This document shows positions 8,311 through 16,183 of a stretch of DNA of 64,000 nt, in pieces. How positions within the stretch are numbered: position 1 is the stretch's first letter; every line of letters begins with the position of its first letter. The translations under genes and the position numbers were made by a program. The stretch lies in NCBI GenBank assembly GCA_022821645.1, contig JAJEDE010000025.1, forward strand, positions 369,907-433,906, given 5' to 3'. Source of the stretch: Chloroflexota bacterium (GTDB taxonomy: Bacteria > Chloroflexota > UBA11872). The notes below the pieces were generated by a model. That model worked only from the letters and a program-made list of their open reading frames with translations. It was not told the DNA's origin and searched no databases.

Positions 8311-9666
8311 TTAGCCGGCAACCGGTACAGGCGGATCGCTCTCGACCGGCACTCCCGCGGCCGCTCGAACGTCCGCGGCGACCGCCAGGCTCCCGATGGC
8401 GAGCACGGCCTGTCCGGGTCGCGCGGCCTCGCGCGCCAGGGCCAGCGCCTGCGCCGCACTCGGGGCCGCGGTGGCATTGTGCAAGCCGTCAATCTGGGTC
8501 AGCACGTCGCCGGCCAGCATCCCTCGCGGGTGTTCAGGCTCGATAGCCATGAGACATGTCGCGAAGGCTCGCAGCGCCTCCGCCATGTGGCGGACCGACT
8601 TGTCGCGCAGGGCGCCGAATATGACCGGGCCGCGTCGCAGGTTGAGTTGCCGGCGCAGCGTATCCACCACGACCTCAACGGCCTCAACGGTGTGCGCGCC
8701 GTCCACGACAACCGGCGGATCGCTGGCGACCAGTTCCAGGCGGCCCGGCCAGCGGGCGGCGCCGAAGCCTGCGCGGATGGCGTCACGGGGAATCGCTACG
8801 CCGCAGTCGGCGAGCGTCCGGCAGAGAGCGTAGGCCAGACCGGCGTTACGCGCCTGGTGCGGCCCGGCGAGGCCCAGCGGCAAGGTATCGCCCGACAGCG
8901 GATCCCGGGCCACTGTGACGGCGCGACCGTTGCGCCAGCCGGCCGATCCGACGGTCGCCAGCGCCGGCACGACCTGAACGTCGGCCCCGGCCGCCGCCGC
9001 CACGCCGCGAATCGCCTCCACGACCTCTGGCGACTGGGCGCCGACCAGCATCGGAACGCCTGGTTTGGCGATGGCGGCTTTTTCTCGGGCGATGTCGGGC
9101 AGCGTGTCGCCCAGCAGGCGCGTGTGCTCGCGCACGATGGTGGTTACGGCCGTGACCGCGGGTGTCACGACGTTGGTGGCGTCGAGCCGCCCGCCGAGCC
9201 CCACCTCCAGGATTGCCAGGTCCACCCTTTCTATTCGAAACCAGGCCAGGGCCATGGCCGTGCTGATTTCGAACGTGGTGGGTGGGCCCAGCGTTTCGTC
9301 GGCGGTGCGCTCCACAGCCGCTCGCATGCGATCAACCAAGCGCGTAAACGACGGCGGGTCGATGGGTTGTGCGTCGATCTGAAAGCGTTCGCGAAAACTG
9401 TGGAGGTGCGGCTGGGTGTACAGGCCGGTGCGCAAACCGGCGGCCTCGGCGGCTGAAGCAACCAGCGCGCATACGCTGCCCTTGCCCTTGCTGCCGGCCA
9501 CGTGCGCGATTCGCAGGCCGTCGTGCGGGTTGCCCAGATCGGCAAGCAGCCGCGAGGTCCGGGCCAGCCCACGCTCGAACGGCGGACCACCCCCCAGCCC
9601 GCTGCCGCGTTCGAAGTCGGCATAGCCGTAGAGCCACGTCAGCGCGTCGGCATAGGTGTCGGACAT
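8311..9666 (-). CDS. folC: Folylpolyglutamate synthase / dihydrofolate synthase
   Basis: A 451-residue Mur-ligase-family enzyme that adds glutamate to dihydropteroate and/or extends folate polyglutamate tails using ATP. The P-loop is AGSKGKGSVCALV, followed by the folate-site segment LYTQPHLHSFRERF. The central-domain block LAILEVGLGGRLDATNVV is the second FolC signature. The C-terminal domain contains VVDGAHTVEAV, where the typical 'DGAHNP' has T-V after DGAH. Length and motif order fit FolC. It lies 7 bases downstream of folK. Whether it has both activities cannot be read directly. Confidence 0.93.
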   Translation of the reverse strand: MSDTYADALTWLYGYADFERGSGLGGGPPFERGLARTSRLLADLGNPHDGLRIAHVAGSKGKGSVCALVASAAEAAGLRTGLYTQPHLHSFRERFQIDAQPIDPPSFTRLVDRMRAAVERTADETLGPPTTFEISTAMALAWFRIERVDLAILEVGLGGRLDATNVVTPAVTAVTTIVREHTRLLGDTLPDIAREKAAIAKPGVPMLVGAQSPEVVEAIRGVAAAAGADVQVVPALATVGSAGWRNGRAVTVARDPLSGDTLPLGLAGPHQARNAGLAYALCRTLADCGVAIPRDAIRAGFGAARWPGRLELVASDPPVVVDGAHTVEAVEVVVDTLRRQLNLRRGPVIFGALRDKSVRHMAEALRAFATCLMAIEPEHPRGMLAGDVLTQIDGLHNATAAPSAAQALALAREAARPGQAVLAIGSLAVAADVRAAAGVPVESDPPVPVAG

Positions 9667-9673
9667 TGGCCGA

Positions 9674-10177
9674 TTATCGCGAGGACATCAGCGAGTCCGG
9701 CGGATTGGCTCGCTCTATCCCCGCCCGTCCGACCCGCGCGGCCAAAACACGCAGCGGCGCCGCAGCGCCAGGCAGCGTCAGGTCGGGCGCCAGGTCCGCC
9801 AGCGGCGCAAGCACGAATCCTCGCTCCGCAAAGGCGGTGTGCGGAATCCGCAGGCGCGTGGTTGCCGCCTCGAGGTCGCCGAAGGCGATGATGTCCAGGT
9901 CCAGTTGCCGCGGCCCCAGCCTCGCGCCCGGCCGGCGGCCAGCGGAATACTCAAGCGACTTCGCCCAGAAGAACAGCCGCTGGGGGCCGACGCTGGTAAC
10001 TCCGCGGACCGCCGCGTTAAGGAACGGTGGCTGGTCCAGCACCCCGACCGGCGTTGTCTCGTACACGTCGGAAACTTCAACCTGTCGCAGCACTGGCCGA
10101 AGGCCATCCACGGCCGTGCGGAGGTTGAGCAGGCGATCGCCGAGGTTCGAGCCGAGCCCGATCAGTACGTCCGTCAC
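9674..10177 (-). CDS. folK: 2-amino-4-hydroxy-6-hydroxymethyldihydropteridine pyrophosphokinase
   Basis: HPPK transfers pyrophosphate from ATP to 6-hydroxymethyl-7,8-dihydropterin in folate synthesis. The 167 residues include the N-terminal GLGSNLGDR motif and the family signature spread over GRRPGARLGPRQLDLDII, with the two Mg-binding aspartates in DLDI. The start is GTG, 4 bases after the stop of the 41-codon gene upstream, and the gene runs directly into folC, so the pair encodes consecutive parts of the folate pathway. folB and folP are not in the window. Confidence 0.94.
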   Translation of the reverse strand: MTDVLIGLGSNLGDRLLNLRTAVDGLRPVLRQVEVSDVYETTPVGVLDQPPFLNAAVRGVTSVGPQRLFFWAKSLEYSAGRRPGARLGPRQLDLDIIAFGDLEAATTRLRIPHTAFAERGFVLAPLADLAPDLTLPGAAAPLRVLAARVGRAGIERANPPDSLMSSR

Positions 10178-10181
10178 CCGG

Positions 10182-10307
10182 TCAGCCCATCAATCCCTGG
10201 TTCGACACGCGCCGATTCTCGCGCGCCTGCGAGTGCCAATCGACCGGTGACTGGTTAGGCTCACCGGTTTGCGGAACAACGTACGCTTTGGGCCGTTTAC
10301 TGGACAT
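10182..10307 (-). CDS. Small 41-residue protein of unknown function upstream of folK
   Basis: An open frame beginning MSSKRPKAYVVPQTGEP and ending NRRVSNQGLMG. A Shine-Dalgarno-like GAGGTG lies about 4 bases before the ATG, and the stop is followed 4 bases later by the GTG of folK, the spacing seen throughout this run. The frame stays open upstream, so a GTG eight codons earlier is another possible start. The peptide is basic, proline/asparagine-rich, and has no membrane segment or recognised domain. Its position as first gene of the leftward run, 77 bases from the divergent polysaccharide operon, makes it a plausible real gene or leader peptide. I do not recognise the family. Confidence 0.45.
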   Translation of the reverse strand: MSSKRPKAYVVPQTGEPNQSPVDWHSQARENRRVSNQGLMG

Positions 10308-10384
10308 GGCCACCTCAGGTTGATCTGTCACACGTCCAACCGGCAAACGCGGGCGCCTCGTCCACGATCCCGGCGACAACCGAC

Positions 10385-12244
10385 GTGACCGCATTGAACC
10401 GGGCGGGTTCGAGCCTCGGCTTGCGATCCGCGATGTTCGGCGCCGGGTTAGTGCTCGTCGCGCTTCCCGTCATTGTGCCGGCGGCGCTGGCCGCGCAGGA
10501 CGCGCTGTGGATCCGGCTGATCCCACTGGCCGCCGCGGCTCTGCTGGCGGCCGCCGCATTGCTGGGGCTGCGATTTCGGCACGTGCGTCGTCGCCGCCTG
10601 GAACTGGCGCTGGCGGCCGCCGGGCTGACGGTGGGCATCTCCGGCGTCCTGGTACAAGTCGGGCTGCTCCTCGCGGCCGCGTGCCTTGTGCTGGTCGGTC
10701 CACTTTCAGTGGCGGCAGCGCTGTGGCGTGCTCGACGCGCGGCGGCGGGCGCCGGCCTTGCCGGTTCCGCGCGTCTCATGCCGGGACGCGTCGTCTGGCC
10801 CGGGCTGCCTGGGTCGGCGGCACTGTGCCTCGTCGTCGTGGGACTTGCCCTGGCCGCCGTGACGGCGGGTCCGCTGCCAGCGCTCGCGCTCACGTCGATC
10901 CTGCTCATGGCGGTCGTGGCGACAATCATTCGTTTGGTGGTGCCCGCGTTCAACGCGCGAGTGGTCGCGGCTGTGCTGACCGCGCTGGCCCTGGCTGCCG
11001 TACCGTTTCGCGGACTGGCCGAGGCGCAAGTCAGCGGGGTTGCCCTGGGTGCGACTGACGTCCTGCTGTTCGGGGCGCTGGCGGTTTGGATCTTTGGACG
11101 TGGCGCCCGAGCGCGCGCGAACCTCCCGGCGTACACGCTTGGTTTGCTGGTCTTTGCCGGCTGGCTGGTGGTGACGGCCCTGGTGGCTGTGAATCCTGCG
11201 CTGGTGCTCAAGGAAGTCCTGAAGTGGATCCAGATTGCCGTGGCGCTCCTGATCCTCACCGACCTCATGCGCGAGCCGTCCAGCCGCCGAATCGTGGCCT
11301 GGGCCGTCGCCATTGCCGTGCTGCTTCAGGCTGGATTGGGACTGGTGCAGACAGCGGCCGCAGCCGGCCCCGCCGGCCTCATCGTCGGAGGAGTCCTGCG
11401 TGCATTTGGAACCTTCGATCAACCGAACCCCTACGGGGGCTACCTGGGCGTCCACGTACCGCTGGTATTGGCCGCCGTAATCTATGGACGCGGTTCGCGG
11501 CGGCGCTGGCTGGCTTTGCTGGGATTCGTCCTGTTGATCGCCATCGTCGCCAGCCGATCACGAGGCGCCTGGCTTGGCATTGGCGCCAGTTCGCTGGTCG
11601 TGGCGCTGGCGGCCGGACGCCTGGCGACGCCGTGGACTCGCGGTCTTCTGGCGCTTGGCGCCGCCGCGGTGCTGGCCCTCACGCTGGCGATGTTCGGCGG
11701 AGTGTTTGATCACGCGTTGCCGCCCGACATTGAACGAACATTGCAGGGCGAGCATCCGGTGGACGACGTCGTGCGTCACCGCGCCCATGACGACTTTGCC
11801 ATCGCACAGCGCACGGCCCACTGGGCGGCCGGCTGGCGAATGTTCCAGGATCGGCCGCTGGTTGGCGTTGGCGCCGGGAACTTTGACGATGCCTATCGCG
11901 CCTTTGCGTTGCAGCCCTTCGACGAACCGCTTGGCCACGCGCACAATGTGCCGCTGAACTTCGGCGCCGAGGCCGGTTTGCCTGGCATGCTCATGTTCGC
12001 TGGCCTCAGCCTGTGGGCGTTTGGTATCGCCGTGGCCGCGGTTCGGCGAGCGCGCGGCACCGCGTTCGAGTGGAGTGCCGTTGGCGCGCTGGGCGCCCTG
12101 GTGGGCCTTGCGACCCATAACCTGGTGGACAGTCTGTTTGTGAGCGGTATGGGGATCGTGTTCGCGTTGATCCTGGCGCTTTTGCTGGTGGTTTCGGTGC
12201 GGCCGCGCGGCGCGGCCATGAATGCACGACGGGCGACGGCGTGA
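10385..12244 (+). CDS. O-antigen ligase/polymerase-like multi-pass membrane protein
   Basis: A 619-residue integral membrane protein with at least ten hydrophobic segments over most of its length. The Wzy/WaaL-type signature lies in the C-terminal half: a large extracytoplasmic loop followed by VGVGAGNFDDAY and then GHAHNVPLNFGAEAGLPG, matching the family G-x-G-x-x-N-F ... H-x-H-N-x-x-L ... E-x-G pattern. Such proteins join or polymerise glycans on undecaprenyl or lipid carriers at the outer face of the membrane. The start is GTG, about 77 bases from the divergent 41-codon gene. It overlaps the next gene by 4 bases. The N-terminal ~200 residues are extra helices compared with minimal ligases. 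Donor and acceptor are unknown. Confidence 0.85.
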   Translation: MTALNRAGSSLGLRSAMFGAGLVLVALPVIVPAALAAQDALWIRLIPLAAAALLAAAALLGLRFRHVRRRRLELALAAAGLTVGISGVLVQVGLLLAAACLVLVGPLSVAAALWRARRAAAGAGLAGSARLMPGRVVWPGLPGSAALCLVVVGLALAAVTAGPLPALALTSILLMAVVATIIRLVVPAFNARVVAAVLTALALAAVPFRGLAEAQVSGVALGATDVLLFGALAVWIFGRGARARANLPAYTLGLLVFAGWLVVTALVAVNPALVLKEVLKWIQIAVALLILTDLMREPSSRRIVAWAVAIAVLLQAGLGLVQTAAAAGPAGLIVGGVLRAFGTFDQPNPYGGYLGVHVPLVLAAVIYGRGSRRRWLALLGFVLLIAIVASRSRGAWLGIGASSLVVALAAGRLATPWTRGLLALGAAAVLALTLAMFGGVFDHALPPDIERTLQGEHPVDDVVRHRAHDDFAIAQRTAHWAAGWRMFQDRPLVGVGAGNFDDAYRAFALQPFDEPLGHAHNVPLNFGAEAGLPGMLMFAGLSLWAFGIAVAAVRRARGTAFEWSAVGALGALVGLATHNLVDSLFVSGMGIVFALILALLLVVSVRPRGAAMNARRATA

Positions 12245-13266
12245 CCGACAGCGGACCAGAGGTTGCCGAGTCGGTGGTGGATCCGACTCGGACCGATCTT
12301 CGTCGGCGGTTCCTCAGCTCGCGAACCCTTGTCAGCTTCCTGGTCGCCGGCGCGCTGTTGGCGCTGACCTGGATTCTGGCCGACCTGCGGCTCGAGGACA
12401 TCGTGTCGCGCATCCGGTCGGCTAATCCATGGCTGATCGTCCTGGCCTACGTCGTATTTGCGCTGACCTTCCCGATTCGCACGCTCAGGTGGCGAATCCT
12501 GCTGACTAACGCGGTGCACCGGGAAGACGTGACACCGGACTATCGAATGCGCGATCTCGCGCAGATTCTCTACATCTCGTGGTTCGTGAACGGCGTGGTG
12601 CCGGCCAAGCTGGGCGACATTTATCGGGCCTATATGGCGCGGGCGAATTACGGCACGTCGCTCACGCGCACGCTGGGAACCATCTTCTCGGAGCGCGTGT
12701 TTGACGTGGGCGCGCTGATCATCATGGTCATGGCATCGGCCGCCTGGATTGCCAGGTCACCCGAGACCAGCGAGGACGTGGGGCGCATCCTGGCGGTCGC
12801 GGCGCTGGCGCTGGCGGTGCTGGCGTTGGGCGTGCTTTCTCTGCTGGTGTTTGGCACGCCGATCTTTGCGCGCCTGCCACAGTCGGCCGCGGCGGTCTAC
12901 GAACGCTTTCACAGCGGCGTCTTCGATAGCTGGACCTGGCGCACGGGGCCATTTCTGTGGCTGGCGAGCTTTGCCATCTGGTCGATTGAGATGGTGCGTT
13001 TGGCCATTGTCATGCGGGCGCTTGGCCTGGAGTTGAACCCGGCCGAGATCGTGTTCGTGGGCACGGCGGCGTCGCTGCTGCTGGCCGTGCCGACGCCGGG
13101 CGGCCTTGGCGCGGTCGAAGGCGGGCTGCTGGGCCTGATGCGGCTGATCGGAGTTGGGGGCGGCGTGGCCGGGGCGGTGGCGATTGTCGACCGGGTCATC
13201 ACGTACTGGTCGGTCATCCTGACCGGCGGCCTGCTGTTCGTGTTTACCCGCCTCAAACGCCGGTAG
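12241..13266 (+). CDS. Lysylphosphatidylglycerol synthase TM-region / UPF0104 family protein
   Basis: A 341-residue membrane protein of the AglD/YbhN (UPF0104) family with about eight transmembrane segments. Recognisable blocks are PIRTLRWRILL after the second helix, SWFVNGVVPAKLGDIYRAY (family N-x-x-x-P-x-x-x-G-E-x-x-R) and the late VPTPGGLGAVEGGLLGL. The family is the flippase-like membrane part of MprF and is also found alone in glycan clusters, where lipid flipping or transport is suspected. It is translationally coupled to the O-antigen-ligase-like gene (4-base overlap) and followed after 2 bases by a glycosyltransferase, supporting a role in polysaccharide export. No lysyl-transferase domain is attached. 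Confidence 0.85.
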   Translation: MTDSGPEVAESVVDPTRTDLRRRFLSSRTLVSFLVAGALLALTWILADLRLEDIVSRIRSANPWLIVLAYVVFALTFPIRTLRWRILLTNAVHREDVTPDYRMRDLAQILYISWFVNGVVPAKLGDIYRAYMARANYGTSLTRTLGTIFSERVFDVGALIIMVMASAAWIARSPETSEDVGRILAVAALALAVLALGVLSLLVFGTPIFARLPQSAAAVYERFHSGVFDSWTWRTGPFLWLASFAIWSIEMVRLAIVMRALGLELNPAEIVFVGTAASLLLAVPTPGGLGAVEGGLLGLMRLIGVGGGVAGAVAIVDRVITYWSVILTGGLLFVFTRLKRR

Positions 13267-13268
13267 CT

Positions 13269-14447
13269 GTGCGCGTCGCGATCGACATCACGGCCGCCGC
13301 GACGCAACAGGCCGGAATCGGACGGTCGGTTCGGGAACTCGTCAACGCGCTGGTCGTGCTGCCTGACCGACCCGACCTGACGCTGGTGTACACGCGCCGT
13401 GGGCCGTCGCGGGAAGCGGATGCCCTGGCCGTGTATGAGCGGGTCCGCGTTCGCCGGATTCCGGTTTCGCCCCGAGTCGCGCTGGCAGGCTGGTTCAAGG
13501 CTCGGCTTCCGGTACCGGGTGAGGCCCTGGCCGGACCGGCCCGGATATTCCACGGTCCGGACTTCACCCTGCCGCCGCTGGCAGTCGCGCACGGGGTGGT
13601 GACGGTTCACGACTTGTCGTACGTGATCCGTCCGCAGGATGCGCATCCGCGCCAGCGCCGGTTCCTGGAGAAGGCGGTACCGAAGTCGATCGATCGCGCC
13701 CGGCTGGTCATCGCGGTCTCCGAAGCCACCAAGCGCGACTTGATGCAGCGCTACGGCGTACGACCGCAGCGAATTCGAGTCGTTCCCAATGCCGTGCCTG
13801 ATTGGTTTGAACCGGTGGCCGACCGCGACGAACTGGCGGCGGTGCGAAAACAGCTGGAGCTACCGGAACGCTTCGTGCTCTCGGTGGGAACCATCCAGCC
13901 GCGCAAGAATATCGAGGGGCTGGCCCGGGCCGTATCGCTGGCATCGGCACGCGACGGAGTCCGCGGCATCGAGCACATTCATGCCGGCGGCGAGGGCTGG
14001 CTGTGCGATCAGGTCTACGCGGCCATCGAGCAGGCCGGCGACCGGGTTCGCTTCGTGGGCCGGGTAAGCGACGACACGTTGCGAGCCCTCTATTCGCTGG
14101 CTTCCGTATACGCCTATCCAAGCCACGGCGAGGGGTTTGGCATTCCCATCCTGGAAGCATTCGCCTGCGGGTGTCCCGTCCTGACCTCGGATTCGCCGGC
14201 GACGACCGAAGTTGCCGCCGGCGCCGCGCTCACGGCAGATTCCTCGGATCCCGAGGCGTTGGCGGAAGGACTCAGCACACTGCTCACCGATGAATCGAGC
14301 CGAAGCGAACTGATCGCACGCGGACGCAAGCGACGGTGGGCCTACTCCTGGCGAGACTCGGCGCAACGCCTGATCGAGGTCTACCGGGAGGCGGCGTCAG
14401 GGCCACCGGCGCCGCAGCCCCCGGCGCGACCCGAGGCGGCTAGCTAG
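13269..14447 (+). CDS. GT-B glycosyltransferase (family 4-like)
   Basis: A 392-residue GT4-type glycosyltransferase. The N-terminal acceptor domain begins MRVAIDITAAATQQAGIGR, including the usual Gly-rich loop. The C-terminal donor domain carries the nucleotide-sugar motif HGEGFGIPILEAFACGCPV, with the paired glutamates (E-x7-E) that define GT4. FVLSVGTIQPRKNIEGL marks the linker strand. Start GTG, 2 bases after the flippase-like gene. The last 20 residues (PPAPQPPARPEAAS) are a disordered tail. It likely adds one sugar to the growing glycan on the cytoplasmic side; donor and linkage unknown. Confidence 0.9.
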   Translation: MRVAIDITAAATQQAGIGRSVRELVNALVVLPDRPDLTLVYTRRGPSREADALAVYERVRVRRIPVSPRVALAGWFKARLPVPGEALAGPARIFHGPDFTLPPLAVAHGVVTVHDLSYVIRPQDAHPRQRRFLEKAVPKSIDRARLVIAVSEATKRDLMQRYGVRPQRIRVVPNAVPDWFEPVADRDELAAVRKQLELPERFVLSVGTIQPRKNIEGLARAVSLASARDGVRGIEHIHAGGEGWLCDQVYAAIEQAGDRVRFVGRVSDDTLRALYSLASVYAYPSHGEGFGIPILEAFACGCPVLTSDSPATTEVAAGAALTADSSDPEALAEGLSTLLTDESSRSELIARGRKRRWAYSWRDSAQRLIEVYREAASGPPAPQPPARPEAAS

Positions 14448-14467
14448 AATGCGGCGGAGCGCCCGCG

Positions 14468-15106
14468 TTGAATCCTGAACACATCCCTACGTACGCCCTC
14501 GTAGGCGTGATTGCCTACCTGATTGGCAGCGTGCCGGCGGCGCTGCTGGCGACGGCGATCCTCAAGCGGTCGGATCTGCGCAACACGGGCTCCGGCAACC
14601 TGGGCATCCAGAACACGTTCTTCCGGGCCGGCAAGCTGCCAGCCATCATCGCGCTGCTCTGGAACGTGGCCGCTGCCGCCTCGTCCGTCCTGCTGGCGCG
14701 GGCCCTGGCTCCCACCGAGCCGGTGGTGGAACTGATTGCCATTACCGCGGTCACCACGGGCAGCATGTGGCAGGTGTTCGTGCGCTTCCGCGGCAGCCGG
14801 GGGACCACCACCATGGGCTTTGGGCTGCTGGTGGCCGAATCCGCCGTTTGGGCCGTCTGCCTGGGAATCTGGCTTCTTGCGCTATTGCCGCGACGCCGAA
14901 CGACTGACGCGACGCCAACGGTGCACGCGCTGCTGCCGGCCGTATTTGGTTTCTACGCGTTGTTCCGGCAGCCCGACCTGTGGTGGCTCTACGCGATTTG
15001 GGGCGCTGTCCTGGGCGGGCTGCTTGAGTTGAAGCGGCGAACCAGTCCTGACGATGCTATGGCGCTCGGCCTGTATCGACGCTTCGGCGTCAACGTGCAC
15101 GAGTAG
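14468..15106 (+). CDS. PlsY-like acyl-phosphate glycerol-3-phosphate acyltransferase (divergent)
   Basis: A 212-residue membrane protein with the overall layout of PlsY, which transfers an acyl group from acyl-phosphate to glycerol-3-phosphate as the first step of phospholipid synthesis. PlsY motif 1 appears as LRNTGSGNLGIQNTFF (normally GSGNIGATN). Motif 2 appears as RFRGSRGTTTMGFG where canonical enzymes have F-K-G-G-K-G-x-A-T, so the GGKG lysine is Arg here. The His normally preceding this motif is also not obvious. These substitutions make catalytic competence uncertain, and a specialised acyltransferase is possible. It lies inside a glycosyltransferase operon rather than with lipid genes. 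Start is TTG (14468). The following glycosyltransferase is in the same frame right after its stop. Confidence 0.7.
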   Translation: MNPEHIPTYALVGVIAYLIGSVPAALLATAILKRSDLRNTGSGNLGIQNTFFRAGKLPAIIALLWNVAAAASSVLLARALAPTEPVVELIAITAVTTGSMWQVFVRFRGSRGTTTMGFGLLVAESAVWAVCLGIWLLALLPRRRTTDATPTVHALLPAVFGFYALFRQPDLWWLYAIWGAVLGGLLELKRRTSPDDAMALGLYRRFGVNVHE

Positions 15107-15110
15107 CCGC

Positions 15111-15127
15111 GCGAGGCCCGCGCGCTG
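15111..15127 (+). promoter_or_regulatory. Ribosome binding site and CTG start for the next glycosyltransferase
   Basis: After the PlsY-like stop (15104-15106) the same frame runs open and encodes a typical GT-B N-terminus (R-V-A-F-N-A-Y-F). Between the stop and 15335 there is no in-frame ATG, GTG or TTG. GCGAGG at 15111-15116 is a good Shine-Dalgarno core and lies 8 bases before CTG at 15125, which aligns exactly with the expected first Met. The simplest reading is a CTG initiation codon. Confidence 0.55.
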
Positions 15128-16183
15128 CGCGTCGCGTTCAACGCCTACTTCCGGCGCTTTCCGGACACCGGGTCCGGCCAGTACCTGAGTTCGCTGGTCC
15201 AGGCTCTGCGGACCGGGTATCCCGATCTGGCGATTAGCGAGCACGCGCCGCCGCGGTTCCTACATGGTCGCGTTGGGAAGGCGGCGTGGGAGCAAGGGCT
15301 CTGGCCCCGGCAAGCGCGAGGCGCCCTGGGGCACGTGCCGTACCTGGCCCCGCCAGTGCTCGCGCCGCGGGTGGTGGTGACGGTCCACGACCTGATCCCC
15401 CTGGCCTTGCCGGCCTACGGCGCCGGTCGGGGCCAGGCTCTTTACTTCGGGTTGGTTCGAGCCGGCTTGCGGCGTGCCCGCACGTTGATCGCCGACTCTG
15501 AGTGGACCCGCAAAGATCTCGTGAGGTTGGCGGGCGTGTCGTCGGATCGGGTCCATGTCGTGCCGCTGGGCGTCGATGAACGCTTTCATCCAGGCAGCGT
15601 GGCGGCGCGCACGACGGCTCGCCAGCGGCTGGGCCTTCCGGAACGGTTCGGGTTGTTTCTGAGTACTCGTGACCTACGTAAGAACCTGGGCGTGGTTTTG
15701 GCGGCCTGGCCCGCGGTCTGGCGCGCTTGCCGCCTGCCATTGGTGATCGCCGGACGCGCCCCGCGTCAGGGAAGCCGTGTCTTCGTGGACTGGTTCCGAG
15801 ATCTGGATCCAAGCTCCGAGTCCTGGCTCCATATCATTGGGCCGGTTGACGAAGGTGACAAGCCCGACCTCTATCGCGCTGCTGACGTCTTTGTGTTTCC
15901 GTCCCGCTATGAAGGCTTCGGTCTGGACCCACTCGAAGCCATGGCCAGCGGCGTACCGGTGGTCGCGGCCAATGCCACCTCCCTGCCAGAGGTGGTTGGC
16001 GACGCCGGGCACCTGCTGCCGCCGGACGATCCCGCGGCATGGGCCGAAGCCGTGACAGACATTGCCGTCAATGCTGGAAAGGCCAACGATCTGCGCGAGC
16101 GTGGACTCACTCGCGCGGCGACATTCACGTGGGGGCGCACCGCCGAGCAAACGCATGCCATTTATCGGGAGGTGGCGGCATGA
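15125..16183 (+). CDS. GT-B glycosyltransferase (family 4-like), probable CTG start
   Basis: A 352-residue glycosyltransferase if begun at CTG 15125. The N-terminus (L/M)RVAFNAYFRRFPDTGSG has the Gly-rich acceptor-domain loop typical of GT4 enzymes, and HVPYLAPPVLAPRVVVTVHD follows. The donor domain contains FGLFLSTRDLRKNLGVVL and RYEGFGLDPLEAMASGVPV with the E-x7-E pair. A GTG at 15335 would remove about 70 residues, including the Gly-rich loop, and is therefore unlikely. Its stop overlaps the ATG of the next glycosyltransferase. It likely acts with its two neighbours in sequential sugar transfer on a lipid-linked glycan. The alternative is stop-codon readthrough from the in-frame PlsY-like gene, which I consider less likely. 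Confidence 0.85.
   Translation: MRVAFNAYFRRFPDTGSGQYLSSLVQALRTGYPDLAISEHAPPRFLHGRVGKAAWEQGLWPRQARGALGHVPYLAPPVLAPRVVVTVHDLIPLALPAYGAGRGQALYFGLVRAGLRRARTLIADSEWTRKDLVRLAGVSSDRVHVVPLGVDERFHPGSVAARTTARQRLGLPERFGLFLSTRDLRKNLGVVLAAWPAVWRACRLPLVIAGRAPRQGSRVFVDWFRDLDPSSESWLHIIGPVDEGDKPDLYRAADVFVFPSRYEGFGLDPLEAMASGVPVVAANATSLPEVVGDAGHLLPPDDPAAWAEAVTDIAVNAGKANDLRERGLTRAATFTWGRTAEQTHAIYREVAA

Noticed and set aside
15104..15124. PlsY-glycosyltransferase fusion through TAG readthrough
   Set aside because: GAGG plus CTG at correct spacing explains translation more simply, and fused PlsY-GT proteins are not familiar; kept only as an alternative.
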